DNA of 64,000 nucleotides from Candidatus Intricatilinea gracilis (lineage in GTDB: Bacteria > Pseudomonadota > Gammaproteobacteria > Burkholderiales > Burkholderiaceae_C): positions 124,001-188,000 of the forward strand of contig JADJDQ010000004.1 of NCBI GenBank assembly GCA_016702605.1, in the 5' to 3' direction. Made by a program: the position numbers and the translations under genes. Below the pieces are notes generated by a model. The model worked only from the letters and a program-made list of their open reading frames with translations, ran no database searches and had not been told where the DNA came from. Below are positions 1 through 8,504 of this stretch, in pieces. Numbering within the stretch: the stretch's first letter is position 1; each line of letters opens with the position of its first letter.

Positions 1-47
1 TCGGTCTGGCAGGCCTATGGGTCGCTCTCTCGGCCTGCAGTCTCCGA

Positions 48-1250
48 TCAGGTCGCGCTGTGCTGGTAGAGCGTCACCGAGTTCACGTCCAGCAGGTTGC
101 CGCCGGCTCTTGCGAAGGCCAGGAATCCCACTTGGCCCTTGAGTGCGAATGCCGAGTCGTCGAACCGGTGCAGCACCATCGTTGCAACGTCGCGCACCAT
201 ATAGCTTCCCAGGTTGCCGAATGCCAGGCTCTTGGCACTTGCTGCAGGCGACGGCATGTCGTTGTTGATGAAAACCGGGTAGCCCAGCAGGAGGGGCAAT
301 GCGGGCTTGGACATATCGACGGCATCCAGGTAACCCGGAGTCCAGATCGGTCGGCCGGTGGTGTCCTTCACCTTTCGGACCACGCGACGCATGGTCAGCG
401 AGAACATCCAGCCCACGCCGGGAAGCATGCCTTGCTGGCTGGCGTCAGGCATGCCGAGCGCCTGCGCGTCGACCGTGTCGGCGATGTCGACCAGGTCGTC
501 ATAGACGATCGTGATTACCTGCCCCGTGGCGCCGACCTTGCCCACAGATGCCGACGGCACCAATCCAGTCGGTTCGCCGGTGCCGGTCCCCACCGTGAAC
601 TTGATGTTCTGCGTTCTACCGATTCGTGCCCGTGCCCGCTGAAGAATCACGGCCACGATATCGATTTGTGCGTCCTGCAGAAGCTCCATAGGGACCGTGA
701 ACACCTTTGAACTGAACTTGTGGGCATCCAGGTTCCGACCGGCAAATGTCGGGTCTGCCGCGACGGCAACCGCGTTCTGGGCGACAACTTCGCCAAGCTC
801 CGCCGATCCGTCGGAGACGGGGTATTTCATTGCTCCGCCGGTGTCGGTTGTGATTTGGCCGGCGACCTGGCGCACCCAGCCATAGCCTTTGATCGTGTCC
901 ACCCATTCCGACGCAACCAGGGAGCCGACCGAGTAGCCGCCTTCCGATCCGGTGGTCGTGCTCATGGCGTTGCTCACCTTGATACGCTCCTCCGTCGTGT
1001 AGGCCTTGGCGGACTTGCGCAGGAAGATTTCCACGCCTTCGCGTTGGGGCAGCGCCCGCAGACTTTGGAACCCGCCGCGCCCTTGCGCTTGCTGCAGCTG
1101 TTGCTGCGCGTCTTCAGCGTCGTCCACCAGCATATCGAACGTTGCTTGTTCGGCTGCGGTCCAGGAGCGCGAGCCCTTCTCGGCCAACAGGGCGCGGGCT
1201 GCGCGTGAGCGGCTGTTCATCAGGCCGCGGAGTTCAGTTTCGGTTTGCAT
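48..1250 (-). CDS. HK97-family phage major capsid protein
   Basis: This 400-residue protein would form the icosahedral shell of a phage or satellite particle. The first ~65 residues are a charged, Gln-rich helical segment (EDAQQQLQQAQG) like the HK97 delta domain, which normally acts as a built-in scaffold and is cut off by a prohead protease. The rest reads as an HK97 fold, with a GGYSVGSLVASEW segment near residue 105 and GTGTGEPTGLV in the middle. I chose the ATG at 1250 because GAGGAA lies six bases upstream; an in-frame ATG at 1298 would overlap the upstream gene. It is the last gene of the long minus-strand operon in view. The family is clear; the particle type is not. Confidence 0.88.
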   Translation of the reverse strand: MQTETELRGLMNSRSRAARALLAEKGSRSWTAAEQATFDMLVDDAEDAQQQLQQAQGRGGFQSLRALPQREGVEIFLRKSAKAYTTEERIKVSNAMSTTTGSEGGYSVGSLVASEWVDTIKGYGWVRQVAGQITTDTGGAMKYPVSDGSAELGEVVAQNAVAVAADPTFAGRNLDAHKFSSKVFTVPMELLQDAQIDIVAVILQRARARIGRTQNIKFTVGTGTGEPTGLVPSASVGKVGATGQVITIVYDDLVDIADTVDAQALGMPDASQQGMLPGVGWMFSLTMRRVVRKVKDTTGRPIWTPGYLDAVDMSKPALPLLLGYPVFINNDMPSPAASAKSLAFGNLGSYMVRDVATMVLHRFDDSAFALKGQVGFLAFARAGGNLLDVNSVTLYQHSAT

Positions 1251-1287
1251 GTTCATTTCCTCGATTGAAGGTACGGCGGCCGAAGGC

Positions 1288-1875
1288 TCAGGCCGCATAG
1301 GGTTTCAGCTCTTTGACGCGCATGTGGATCTGCGACGTGTTGTCGTCAAGCCGGCCGATCAATGGCCAGTGCAGCCACTCGCGGAACGCGGGCGTGTAGC
1401 CGGCGGCTTCGATCTCGCTGGCGAGGCGCACCTCTTCCATGACCAATGCGTCAAGCTCGACCAGCTTGGCCAGGTAGCGCGCTGCAATAGCCTTGTGCCG
1501 TGGTGCCATGTCACGCGAAACAGCCGCACTCGCTTCGCCGACGATGCGCTGCATCGCCTGCGAGCTTGCGTCGATCGCGCGACGCAACGAATCCTCATGC
1601 TGGCGCAACGTCGCTTGCTCTTCGGCCAGCGCGTCGACCTGGCCTGAACGGCGCATGACCATGCCGGTCTGCGCGAACTGCAGGGCATCGTCAACGCCCG
1701 GGGGCCGGGCATCTGCCGAACTCTGTTGCAGCAGGATCGACACTTCAGCCAGGCGGCTGAGCACCTTCGAGAGGGCGGTTTGCATCTCGCCTTGGTCGCG
1801 CTGCGCCTTGACGAAATGGGGATTCGACGACAGCGCGGCGATCTTGGCGGGGTTGGGTGGGGGGGCTGTTGCCAT
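1288..1875 (-). CDS. hypothetical coiled-coil protein upstream of capsid gene
   Basis: A 195-residue protein with no family I recognise. Most of it (residues ~25-165) is predicted by eye to be helical: heptad-like stretches rich in Ala, Glu, Gln and Arg, such as LSRLAEVSILLQQSS and LAEEQATLRQHEDSLRR. The C-terminus contains WLHWPLIGRLDD. The start at 1875 follows AAGGAG with four bases of spacing. It lies 37 bases upstream of the capsid gene in the same operon, the position where phages usually encode a prohead protease or scaffold. It lacks any protease motif I can see, so a scaffold or decoration role is only a guess. Confidence 0.6.
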   Translation of the reverse strand: MATAPPPNPAKIAALSSNPHFVKAQRDQGEMQTALSKVLSRLAEVSILLQQSSADARPPGVDDALQFAQTGMVMRRSGQVDALAEEQATLRQHEDSLRRAIDASSQAMQRIVGEASAAVSRDMAPRHKAIAARYLAKLVELDALVMEEVRLASEIEAAGYTPAFREWLHWPLIGRLDDNTSQIHMRVKELKPYAA

Positions 1876-1953
1876 GGCACTCCTTTGCACCAGGTTGAAG
1901 GGCAGGTGCAGACATCAGCACCGCATGCCTTCAATGTCGCCGTCAGTCCTGCC

Positions 1954-2550
1954 CTAACGGTCATCCACTTTCATGCGGCTTGCGCGGGCTGCGGGCGTCT
2001 TCATGCCCATGGCGCGGCGCCACTGCGCCACGTTGACGAAGCCGGCACGCAGGGATTCGTAATACAGGCGTTCGACCGCCGCACATCCGAGGTCGATGCC
2101 GCGGATCGATCCGACCTCTTCGAACAGAATCCGCTTGATGGCCAAGTCTGGCCGCTGAGCTGCCAGCTTCCACACCTCGTCATGCACCCGACGCATCAGC
2201 GTGGCATGGCGACGCACCGTAGCCAGCCGCGTGCGCTTCGGCCATGGGCGGCCGAAGGCTTGATCCCAGCTCTTCACGTGGGCGTCTGCCACCAGGTGGT
2301 GACGGGTCACGAACTCATCACGTAGCCAGGGCGGAATCGGCAGACCATGCAACGCACACAAGCACAGGCAATGCAGCACGGTCGATCCGCCATCGGTGCC
2401 GCCGCACCTGTCCCGCATCGACTCGACCTCTTGTGCGGCGTGGCGCTGCAGATCGTCAACGGTGCCGGCCTTGGTCGTGATGCCGACGCTTGCCGGCAGA
2501 TCCACACGCGCCCTCGGCACTGTCTCTGCAGGGGCCGGCGCGGTCTTCAC
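1954..2550 (-). CDS. hypothetical element protein
   Basis: A 198-residue protein that I cannot assign. It contains a Cys-rich stretch (VLHCLCLCALHG, residues ~58-69) and a charged helical C-terminal half with RDEF, RRHATLMRRVHDEVW and IKRILFEEVGSIRGIDLG. The GTG start overlaps the stop of the primase gene by four bases (GTGA), so the two are probably translationally coupled. Its place between the replication gene and the capsid region is typical of satellite accessory genes such as small terminase subunits or packaging redirectors, but nothing in the sequence shows such a function. Confidence 0.55.
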   Translation of the reverse strand: MKTAPAPAETVPRARVDLPASVGITTKAGTVDDLQRHAAQEVESMRDRCGGTDGGSTVLHCLCLCALHGLPIPPWLRDEFVTRHHLVADAHVKSWDQAFGRPWPKRTRLATVRRHATLMRRVHDEVWKLAAQRPDLAIKRILFEEVGSIRGIDLGCAAVERLYYESLRAGFVNVAQWRRAMGMKTPAARASRMKVDDR

Positions 2551-5500
2551 TCGGCATCGCCGAACACCGTCGGCAGGATCTGATAGATCGATGTCAGGCC
2601 GATGCCCGGCACACGTTGCTTATTGGTCAGCCGGTCGCGCTCGTGCTTGAGGACGCCTGCATCCTTCAGCATCCGGGCCACGAAGTGCGAGTCCAGGCCC
2701 TTGCACACCTCGGTCCTGAATGCCTCGGGGAAGATCATGTATTCGACCAGCGCCGTGTCTGCTGTCTTGCCGCCAACCGGTGCGCCCTTGTCACAGTAGT
2801 CGGTGGCCGAGTCGAACTTGATGGGCGCGCCGTCATCGTCCACCAGGCGCTTGAATCCGGCGCGTAGTGCCGTGTTCGGCTTGTGATCGTCCATGCCCCG
2901 GTGCCACCAGGTCAGCAGGGCATCGGCGTTTTTCTCGAGCCAGGCGCGCACCTGGCGCAGCGCCTCGGTTTTCTCGCTGCTGCCAAACCCCGCCGGCCTG
3001 GCGCCGATCCAGGCCAGGAAGCATTGGCGCACGCCCTCGGTCGCTTCGCCCGACTTCCACCCGGTCAGGCCCTGGCGCGTGGCCAGCTCGGCAGCGGCAG
3101 CCACCAGGGCGAAGCGCCGGCCGGCGCGTTGCACCTGGCCATCGGCGATCTCGGGCACGTAGGCCAGGGTCAGGGCCTCGACATCCTGGCGCAACTGGCG
3201 CGGCCATTCGTCGGTGTGAGCGGTCAGCCATTCGAGCCAGGCGCGGCCGAGCGTCCCATGTGTCGACTCGCAGGCCTTGGCCAGATGCTGAGCCAGCGCC
3301 GCACCGCCCTCGTGCTCGTGCACGGTGTCGAACAGGCCGAGCCCGGTGCCGGCATCGGCCGGCATGTCCACCATGCGCAGCTCTTGCCCGGCCCGGATGC
3401 GCTTGCCCGCTTCGGCCATGTGCTGCGCAAGCGGGATTTCACCAGCCGACAGCCACAGGATGCGCCAGTGCAGCACCGGCCGATTACCGCCCCGGGCCGC
3501 GCCTCGAATCTTGCCCTGGCCATTGGCCAGCATGTAGGCACTTTCGCCCGCGACCTTGGCATCGAGCTGGCCGAGTTCGTCGAGCACCAGCAGGGCGTCG
3601 CTGTGCTGTGCGGCTTGCGCTTCGAGGCCGTTGTCGGTGGCGCGCCAGCGTTGCAGGTACTCCCGCCCGCCCCAGATCGAAGCGGCCACACGAAGCGCCG
3701 TCGTCTTGCCGCTGCTGGAATCGCCGCGCAGGTGAAACCCGCCCGATTCCATGCCCGGCACCCAGGCCAGCACTGGGCCGGCCAGGGCCACGGCGGCGGC
3801 AAAGATCAGCCGGCTATTGCCCGGGCAGTAGCGCCCGACCCGCTCTTGCCACTGAGCCAGCGTGCCACGCTGGGTGAAGGTGTCCACCATGGCCGCGTCA
3901 CTGTGGAACATCAGCCGTTCGCGGGTGGCGTCGCCGTCATCGTCGCTGGCCGGCGCGGTCAGCGTCTCCCGCGGCAGCACGTAGGCCCGGCCCTGCCAGC
4001 CCACGCGGTCCACCAGGCGCACACGCTCGGCAGGCCGGCGGCTCTGCAAGTACTCGGTGAGCCAGCGCCGCCGGTTGCCATCCGTCGGCGCATGGAAACC
4101 CATGTCCAGCAGCTCGGCGCGGTACGAAGCGCCGTCGCCGGCCAGCATGGACAGCGGCATCAGCCAGCGCCGGCCGCGGCCGAATTGCGAATCGAAGTCC
4201 AGCAGCAGCGCGCCGCCCTTGTCGTGCATGTCCCGCGCCAGGGCCAGCACTTCGAGCCGATCGCACACTCGCCGCGCACTGGGTGCGTTGCCGTCATCGC
4301 CGGCCGGCGGCTTGAACCACACGCCCGAGTCACCGACGGTGAAGCGATCGAACCCTGCAGCATCTGCGGCAGGTGAATCGACGTCATCGGGTGCGCTCGA
4401 TTTGCGGCCCCTGGCGCGTCGCTTCGGCTCGGCTGGTGCATCGGTATCGGCCGGCGACTGTTCGCCCGCTGGCGGCTCGCCCTGGCCGGCCGGCGCGGCA
4501 TGCGCTTGCATCGCGGTGGCGGCATCGGCCAGCAGGGCGGACACCGCGGCCTCGACGGTGCCAAACACTACCGGCAGGCCTTCGGCTGCGTGCAGGTCGT
4601 TGAAGTCACTCCCGCCGGCCGGCAGGCCCTCGGGGAACACGGCGCCGGCCAGGCCGGTGCCGGTGCGCGCAGCTCGGGCCGCAGCAGTTGCCTTGACCCG
4701 GCCCGGATTGGTGCCGGTGCGTGCCTGCGTGTCGGTGTCATCGTCGCCGCAGACCAGCAGCAGGGTGCCGGGGTGCAGCGCACGCAGCGCCTTCGCACAG
4801 TGCACGAGGTTGCCGGCATCGAAGCACACCGCCACGGGCCGGCCGGTCGCCTCATGCAGACTGGCCCCGGTGGCGTAGCCCTCGGCCAGCAGCAGCACGG
4901 GCACTGGTTCGGCCTGGCCTTGCGAAGTGCCGGGCATGCAGGCGTCTGCACCAGGGTCGACGGCATCGGCTGCAGTGACGGCCTGGCGCGTGGCTACCGG
5001 CCCGCCGATCAGGTGCCACAGGCCCGACTTGCGGCCACTTGGCAAGAAGCGCTTTTCCGGGTCGCCGTTGCTCGGCTTGGTGGGTGCGATGCGTTGCAGG
5101 TTCTGCAGCTCGCCGGCCGCGTTGACCATCGGCACGAGCAGGGTGCCATTCGGCATGAACCGCACGCCGTGGGCTTGCACGCCCTTGCGCTGCAGATAGG
5201 CGCTCTTGCCGTGGTCGCTGGCATCGGCCCACATCTGCCGCGCCACCACGGCAGCCTTGTCGGCCCGCTCGGTGTAGAGCGCCTCATCGGCCTGGCGCTT
5301 GCGCTCGCGTTCGGCCGCAGCGGCTGCCAGCTCGGCCGGGTCGGGCGCCGGCCTGGCGGCATCGGCCTCGGGGAAGGTGAAGCCCCGATCCTTGGCCATG
5401 CCGAACAGCGTGCCCACCTTGACCGGCCCGCCCTTGCGCGCACTCTTCCAGGTGGCCGCGTCTTCGCCTGCATCGGCCTTGCCGCGCCGGCTCGCCCATT

Positions 5501-5672
5501 CGAGCCACAGGTCGGCCCCGCTGTCGCCTATGCCGTCCCACACCGCGAAGGCCAGGCGCACGCGGTCATCGTGGGTGATGTCGGGCGGGATGAACGACAG
5601 GGCATCACGCACCAGGTCGTGCGTGATCGTTCTCGAAGGCGGGCGCGATGGCCGGCGGCTTGGTTTGGACAT
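2547..5672 (-). CDS. primase-helicase with PriCT-2, Toprim and DUF927 domains
   Basis: A 1041-residue replication protein of the kind used by P4-like elements to start their own replication. Residues ~20-100 resemble a PriCT-2 domain (DRVRLAFAVWDGIGD). Residues ~255-375 form a Toprim domain with EGYAT (264-268) and the acidic motif GDDDTD (309-314), which bind metal for primer synthesis. Residues ~445-715 match DUF927, a superfamily 3-like helicase, with Walker A GDSSSGKTT (650-658) and Walker B LLVLDE (694-699). A Pro/Ala/Lys-rich linker (390-435) joins the halves. It is the largest gene of the operon; its stop overlaps the next start. The probable DNA target is the iteron region at 10841-10952. 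Confidence 0.87.
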   Translation of the reverse strand: MSKPSRRPSRPPSRTITHDLVRDALSFIPPDITHDDRVRLAFAVWDGIGDSGADLWLEWASRRGKADAGEDAATWKSARKGGPVKVGTLFGMAKDRGFTFPEADAARPAPDPAELAAAAAERERKRQADEALYTERADKAAVVARQMWADASDHGKSAYLQRKGVQAHGVRFMPNGTLLVPMVNAAGELQNLQRIAPTKPSNGDPEKRFLPSGRKSGLWHLIGGPVATRQAVTAADAVDPGADACMPGTSQGQAEPVPVLLLAEGYATGASLHEATGRPVAVCFDAGNLVHCAKALRALHPGTLLLVCGDDDTDTQARTGTNPGRVKATAAARAARTGTGLAGAVFPEGLPAGGSDFNDLHAAEGLPVVFGTVEAAVSALLADAATAMQAHAAPAGQGEPPAGEQSPADTDAPAEPKRRARGRKSSAPDDVDSPAADAAGFDRFTVGDSGVWFKPPAGDDGNAPSARRVCDRLEVLALARDMHDKGGALLLDFDSQFGRGRRWLMPLSMLAGDGASYRAELLDMGFHAPTDGNRRRWLTEYLQSRRPAERVRLVDRVGWQGRAYVLPRETLTAPASDDDGDATRERLMFHSDAAMVDTFTQRGTLAQWQERVGRYCPGNSRLIFAAAVALAGPVLAWVPGMESGGFHLRGDSSSGKTTALRVAASIWGGREYLQRWRATDNGLEAQAAQHSDALLVLDELGQLDAKVAGESAYMLANGQGKIRGAARGGNRPVLHWRILWLSAGEIPLAQHMAEAGKRIRAGQELRMVDMPADAGTGLGLFDTVHEHEGGAALAQHLAKACESTHGTLGRAWLEWLTAHTDEWPRQLRQDVEALTLAYVPEIADGQVQRAGRRFALVAAAAELATRQGLTGWKSGEATEGVRQCFLAWIGARPAGFGSSEKTEALRQVRAWLEKNADALLTWWHRGMDDHKPNTALRAGFKRLVDDDGAPIKFDSATDYCDKGAPVGGKTADTALVEYMIFPEAFRTEVCKGLDSHFVARMLKDAGVLKHERDRLTNKQRVPGIGLTSIYQILPTVFGDAE

Positions 5673-5714
5673 GGTGGCCGTGTGTTGGGTTGGCAGTGCT
5701 GCTGGTTCGGCCGC

Positions 5715-6002
5715 TCAGCCGATGCCCTTGCCGGGGCCACACACAACCAAGTCGGTCAGCGCGTTGACCTCTGCAGCCAGGTCGCACACGAGCCACAGCA
5801 CGTCGTGCCTGATGGTGTCGCTGTAGGTGTCGAAGCTGGCGAAGCCCTCGCCCGTCAACGTATGCATGAGCGCAGAGAGTTGCGCCGTGCGCGCAGTCAG
5901 TCGGTCGGCTGGCGTATCCACACCGGCGATGAACGCGCCCACTGTGGGCAATGCAGCAGCTTGAACCGGGGCAACTTGCCCGGCCTTGAAGGTCGTTTCC
6001 AT
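5715..6002 (-). CDS. hypothetical small element protein
   Basis: A 95-residue, mostly helical protein of unknown function. The core (residues ~35-85) ends in VLWLVCDLAAEVNALTDLV and resembles, by eye, the segment LASELATDVHALVRTV of the protein at 7314-7715, so the two may be related. The ATG follows AAGGGGC, the same leader style as the neighbouring small genes. It lies three bases after the gene at 6006-6365 and 42 bases before the primase, clearly in one operon. Confidence 0.55.
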   Translation of the reverse strand: METTFKAGQVAPVQAAALPTVGAFIAGVDTPADRLTARTAQLSALMHTLTGEGFASFDTYSDTIRHDVLWLVCDLAAEVNALTDLVVCGPGKGIG

Positions 6003-6005
6003 GAG

Positions 6006-6365
6006 TCAGCCCCTTGCGGTTGGCGTGTTGTGGATCTCGGCGGGCGCGGTGCAGGCGTCTGCACCAGGTGGCCGGCTCTCGGCGTCATGCGGCAGCCATG
6101 TGCCACCTGGGCCGCGCCAGTTGCCGTGCTGTTGCAGCGTGTGCCAGTCGTGGAACCCGGGCTGGTGCGCGTACTGCTCGGCCGGCGCGGCGCTCAACCA
6201 GCGGCGCACGATCTCGGCTCCGATGTCGCCGACCAGGTCGCAGGCGGCGCGGTCATGCATGGGCGCCGGGTTCGCCTGGCAGATGTGCCACAGCGCGTGC
6301 AGGCGGACATCCGGCACGCTGCGCAAGTTGTCGGTGTCGATGTGGAAGGTGACGGCGGTTTTCAT
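6006..6365 (-). CDS. hypothetical small element protein
   Basis: A 119-residue protein that I do not recognise. It is rich in His, Trp and Pro in the second half (AHQPGFHDWHTLQQHGNWRG), and the N-terminal half contains LHALWHICQANP. The start overlaps the stop of the 68-residue gene upstream by four bases (ATGA). Operon position between the sigma factor and the primase-helicase is the only hint of function; no membrane segment or signal peptide is seen. Confidence 0.5.
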   Translation of the reverse strand: MKTAVTFHIDTDNLRSVPDVRLHALWHICQANPAPMHDRAACDLVGDIGAEIVRRWLSAAPAEQYAHQPGFHDWHTLQQHGNWRGPGGTWLPHDAESRPPGADACTAPAEIHNTPTARG

Positions 6366-6568
6366 GACGTGCCCTCGTTGGTGTGAATGGCCGGTTCGAT
6401 TGACTCGTGGAGAGCTGGCCTTGACGCAATGTCCGCAGCCGCAGTCAGCTCGCGGGCCAGTCGCCGGGCCTCATCAGGCGACAGCAGCACGCAGGCGTCG
6501 GCTTCGTCCCCAGCACCAGACACGATCGCCACCTTGCCAGCGCCGAGAGAGCAAGCAACGGGCTTCAT
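6362..6568 (-). CDS. hypothetical small element protein
   Basis: A 68-residue acidic protein of unknown function. A helix-like stretch LLSPDEARRLARELTAAADI sits in the middle. It is tied to both neighbours by four-base overlaps: its ATG overlaps the stop of the sigma factor gene and its stop overlaps the next start. The ATG is preceded by GGGGGCACACC, a leader shared with other genes here. Small size lowers confidence, but the double overlap supports it as real. Confidence 0.5.
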   Translation of the reverse strand: MKPVACSLGAGKVAIVSGAGDEADACVLLSPDEARRLARELTAAADIASRPALHESIEPAIHTNEGTS

Positions 6569-7302
6569 GGTGTGCCCCCGGTCATGGCCGAAGCCGGCAC
6601 GAGCACGCAGCGCAGCTTGTCGACTGCCTGGCGGTAGACCTGGCTCACGCGGGAAGGCGTCACGCCGAGCACGGCCGCGACTTCCTGGCTCTGCATGCCC
6701 TCATCGATCAGCAGCGACAGCACGAGCTGTTCGCGTTCGGGCAATGCCTTGATGGCTTCCGCCACGGCCAGGCGCTTGCGGTGCTCTGCTAGGCTGTCCG
6801 CCGGGTCGGCCGCATGGTCTGCGGCATGGCGGTCGACGAAGGCGCCGGCCGTCTCGCCGTCCATGTCATCGATGCGCACGAACTGGGCAGTGGCCAGCTT
6901 GCCGCGCAGGCGCTGGAACTCGGCCAAGCTCATGCGCAACTCGTTGGCGGTTTCGCCCTCAGTCGGCGCGCGGCCGAGCTTGTGTGTGAGCTGGTGCTGA
7001 GCGGTTGCGATGCCTCGCTGCAGCTTGCGATCGCCTCGGCTCACCCAGTCGGCGCCGCGCAGTTCGTCCAGCATGGCGCCGCGAATGCGCGGGGTGGCGT
7101 AGGCCTCGAACTGGATGCCCTGTCCAGCATCGAAGCGGCCGAGCGCATCGGCCAGGCCGAGCAAGCCGGCTTGCGTCAGGTCGTCAAGCTCGACGCTGGC
7201 CGGCAGGCGGGAGCGCATCCGGCGGGCCAGGCTCTGCACCAGGGGAACGAAGGGCGCGACATCGGCGCCGGTGCGGGCAGTGAAGGTGCTTGCGGTGTGC
7301 AT
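6565..7302 (-). CDS. FliA/WhiG-type (sigma-28 family) RNA polymerase sigma factor
   Basis: A 245-residue sigma factor that would direct host RNA polymerase to a private promoter set. Region 2 (residues ~18-87) contains VELDDLTQAGLLGLADALGRF and YATPRIRGAMLDELR, hallmarks of the FliA group. Region 3 follows (~95-130, LGRAPTEGETANELRM), and region 4 (~180-235) has a helix-turn-helix, EVAAVLGVTPSRVSQVYR. The ATG at 7302 follows AAGGGG; longer in-frame starts lack a ribosome site and read through low-quality sequence. A sigma factor inside a satellite-type operon is unusual; it may drive the element's late genes or hijack a helper phage or motility regulon. The family is clear, the target unknown. 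Confidence 0.88.
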   Translation of the reverse strand: MHTASTFTARTGADVAPFVPLVQSLARRMRSRLPASVELDDLTQAGLLGLADALGRFDAGQGIQFEAYATPRIRGAMLDELRGADWVSRGDRKLQRGIATAQHQLTHKLGRAPTEGETANELRMSLAEFQRLRGKLATAQFVRIDDMDGETAGAFVDRHAADHAADPADSLAEHRKRLAVAEAIKALPEREQLVLSLLIDEGMQSQEVAAVLGVTPSRVSQVYRQAVDKLRCVLVPASAMTGGTP

Positions 7303-7313
7303 GGCTTGCCCCT

Positions 7314-7715
7314 TCAGTTGGTGGGTTCGGCCGCAGGCGGCACCGCATGCAGTGCATCGGCACTGGCGGGCGTGTCGCGGACGTCTGCACCTGCATGCAC
7401 AAGTCCGAGCGTGCCAGGTAGCCGGGTGATGTTGTCCGGCGGGGTCGGCTCCGATCTCGTTGCCAGCTCGCACAGATTGGCGGATGCCTTCTCGACGGTG
7501 CGGACCAGGGCGTGCACATCGGTCGCCAATTCGGAAGCCAGGTAACGCATGCTTTCGCACGTGCCTTCATCGGCAAGGTGGGTGGTGCAGACGATCAGGG
7601 CGTCCGTCAATGCCTTGAGCTGTTCGGCACGGATGCCCAAGCGATCAATGCTCTTGTTGAACACTTCCACTGCCTCGGCAGCGGTCGGCGTCTTGGTGTG
7701 TGGGGTGCTTTGCAT
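7314..7715 (-). CDS. hypothetical element protein
   Basis: A 133-residue protein of unknown function, with a helical central part (LKALTDALIVCTTHLADEG to LATDVHALVRTVEKA, residues ~35-85) and a loose Pro/Ala-rich tail. The ATG at 7715 is preceded by GAGGGGCACGCC. It ends 11 bases before the sigma factor start, in the same operon. Its helical core resembles the 95-residue protein at 5715-6002, which suggests an old duplication within the element; this is by eye only. Confidence 0.5.
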   Translation of the reverse strand: MQSTPHTKTPTAAEAVEVFNKSIDRLGIRAEQLKALTDALIVCTTHLADEGTCESMRYLASELATDVHALVRTVEKASANLCELATRSEPTPPDNITRLPGTLGLVHAGADVRDTPASADALHAVPPAAEPTN

Positions 7716-7725
7716 GGCGTGCCCC

Positions 7726-8136
7726 TCAGTGCTTGGCGTTGCGACCGGGTGCCGCGATGTCATACAAGGCGATGGCCTCTTGCATGAGCACCTGGCAGTG
7801 CAGCAGCCACAAGCAGCACTGCAGCAGCACGGTTTCGGCGTTGCAGGTGATGCCATCGGGGCGGATCGATGCGGCGATGCCGCGCTGCAGCTCAACCACG
7901 GCGCCGGCCAGCTCGGGCGAGCGGCCATCGTGCAGCCCGCCGAGTGCGGCATGTGCCGCGACCAGGTGAGCCCGGCCCGGGTTGGTGTGCGTGCGCAGGT
8001 CGGTGAGCACGGCCGAGCCGCAGAGCATGCGCACCAGGTCGAGCGGCTGGGCTTCCAGGATCTGGGCCGCAGTGCCGCGCAGGTGTTCGAAGGGATTGCC
8101 GGCGGGTGTACCGGTGCTGGGGATGGTGTCAGCCAT
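7726..8136 (-). CDS. hypothetical element protein, first gene of the long operon
   Basis: A 136-residue helical protein that I cannot assign. It contains HLVAAHAALGGLHDGRSPEL and a Cys-containing hydrophobic stretch VLLQCCLWLLHCQVLMQEAI near the C-terminus (~100-120), which could be a buried helix rather than a membrane segment. The ATG at 8136 is preceded by TAGGAG at good spacing. It lies 10 bases upstream of the next gene and appears to open the 8-kb operon that runs to the capsid gene. Confidence 0.5.
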   Translation of the reverse strand: MADTIPSTGTPAGNPFEHLRGTAAQILEAQPLDLVRMLCGSAVLTDLRTHTNPGRAHLVAAHAALGGLHDGRSPELAGAVVELQRGIAASIRPDGITCNAETVLLQCCLWLLHCQVLMQEAIALYDIAAPGRNAKH

Positions 8137-8504
8137 GGATGGCTCCTAGTGACAGGGTTTGAACCCGCCACCCGCGCCGCCAAGCGAGGGTGGTGGACCG
8201 TACAGGGTTGGCGGACCGGACTAGGACCGGCAGGGGTTGCCCCCTCCCTGCACGGCCCACCGTTGAAGGAGCCATGCGCGCAGCCGCGCCCCGTAGGGAC
8301 GTGAAAAAGCCGCTTCCGAAAGCAATATCGGCGCGGCTTGCTGCGCCTAGTTCCGGGCCGCCAAGCCCGTCTCGCAATGAGTGCGAGTGCTGGCAGTGTG
8401 CACGGCCCGCCGCTGCAGTGTCAAGCGCCCGGTGTGCGGGGTGTATCGGCCGCATGCGGTATGTCATGAGGCAGCCCACAGGGCAAGGGCAAGGCAAGTG
8501 CAAT
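8137..8504. other. gene-free region between the two element operons
   Basis: No convincing gene is seen here. It should hold the promoter of the long minus-strand operon. Visible signals are three direct copies of GGACCG (8195, 8213 and 8224), a GGGTT/AACCC dyad at 8157-8168 just upstream of the first gene, a G+C-rich inverted repeat around 8230-8252, and on the minus strand a TTGACA (8419-8424) without a good -10 partner. A possible terminator for the upstream operon is listed separately. Confidence 0.5.
8304..8338 (-). terminator. possible terminator of the alpA operon
   Basis: On the minus strand an AGCCGC/GCGGCT stem encloses a small GCTT-TCGG-AAGC hairpin and is followed by TTTTT. It lies about 170 bases after the stop of the gene at 8505, so it would end the alpA operon and insulate the long operon downstream. 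Confidence 0.42.

Noticed and set aside
2883..4376. Long plus-strand open frame (497 codons) inside the primase-helicase gene
   Set aside because: It is antisense to a gene with clear Walker and Toprim motifs; its His/Gln/Gly-rich composition is that of a G+C-rich shadow frame.
8150..8185. GGGTTTGAACCC resembling a tRNA T-arm or att remnant
   Set aside because: The rest of a tRNA cannot be folded around it, and it does not match the ssrA 3' end; it is a simple dyad just upstream of a start codon.
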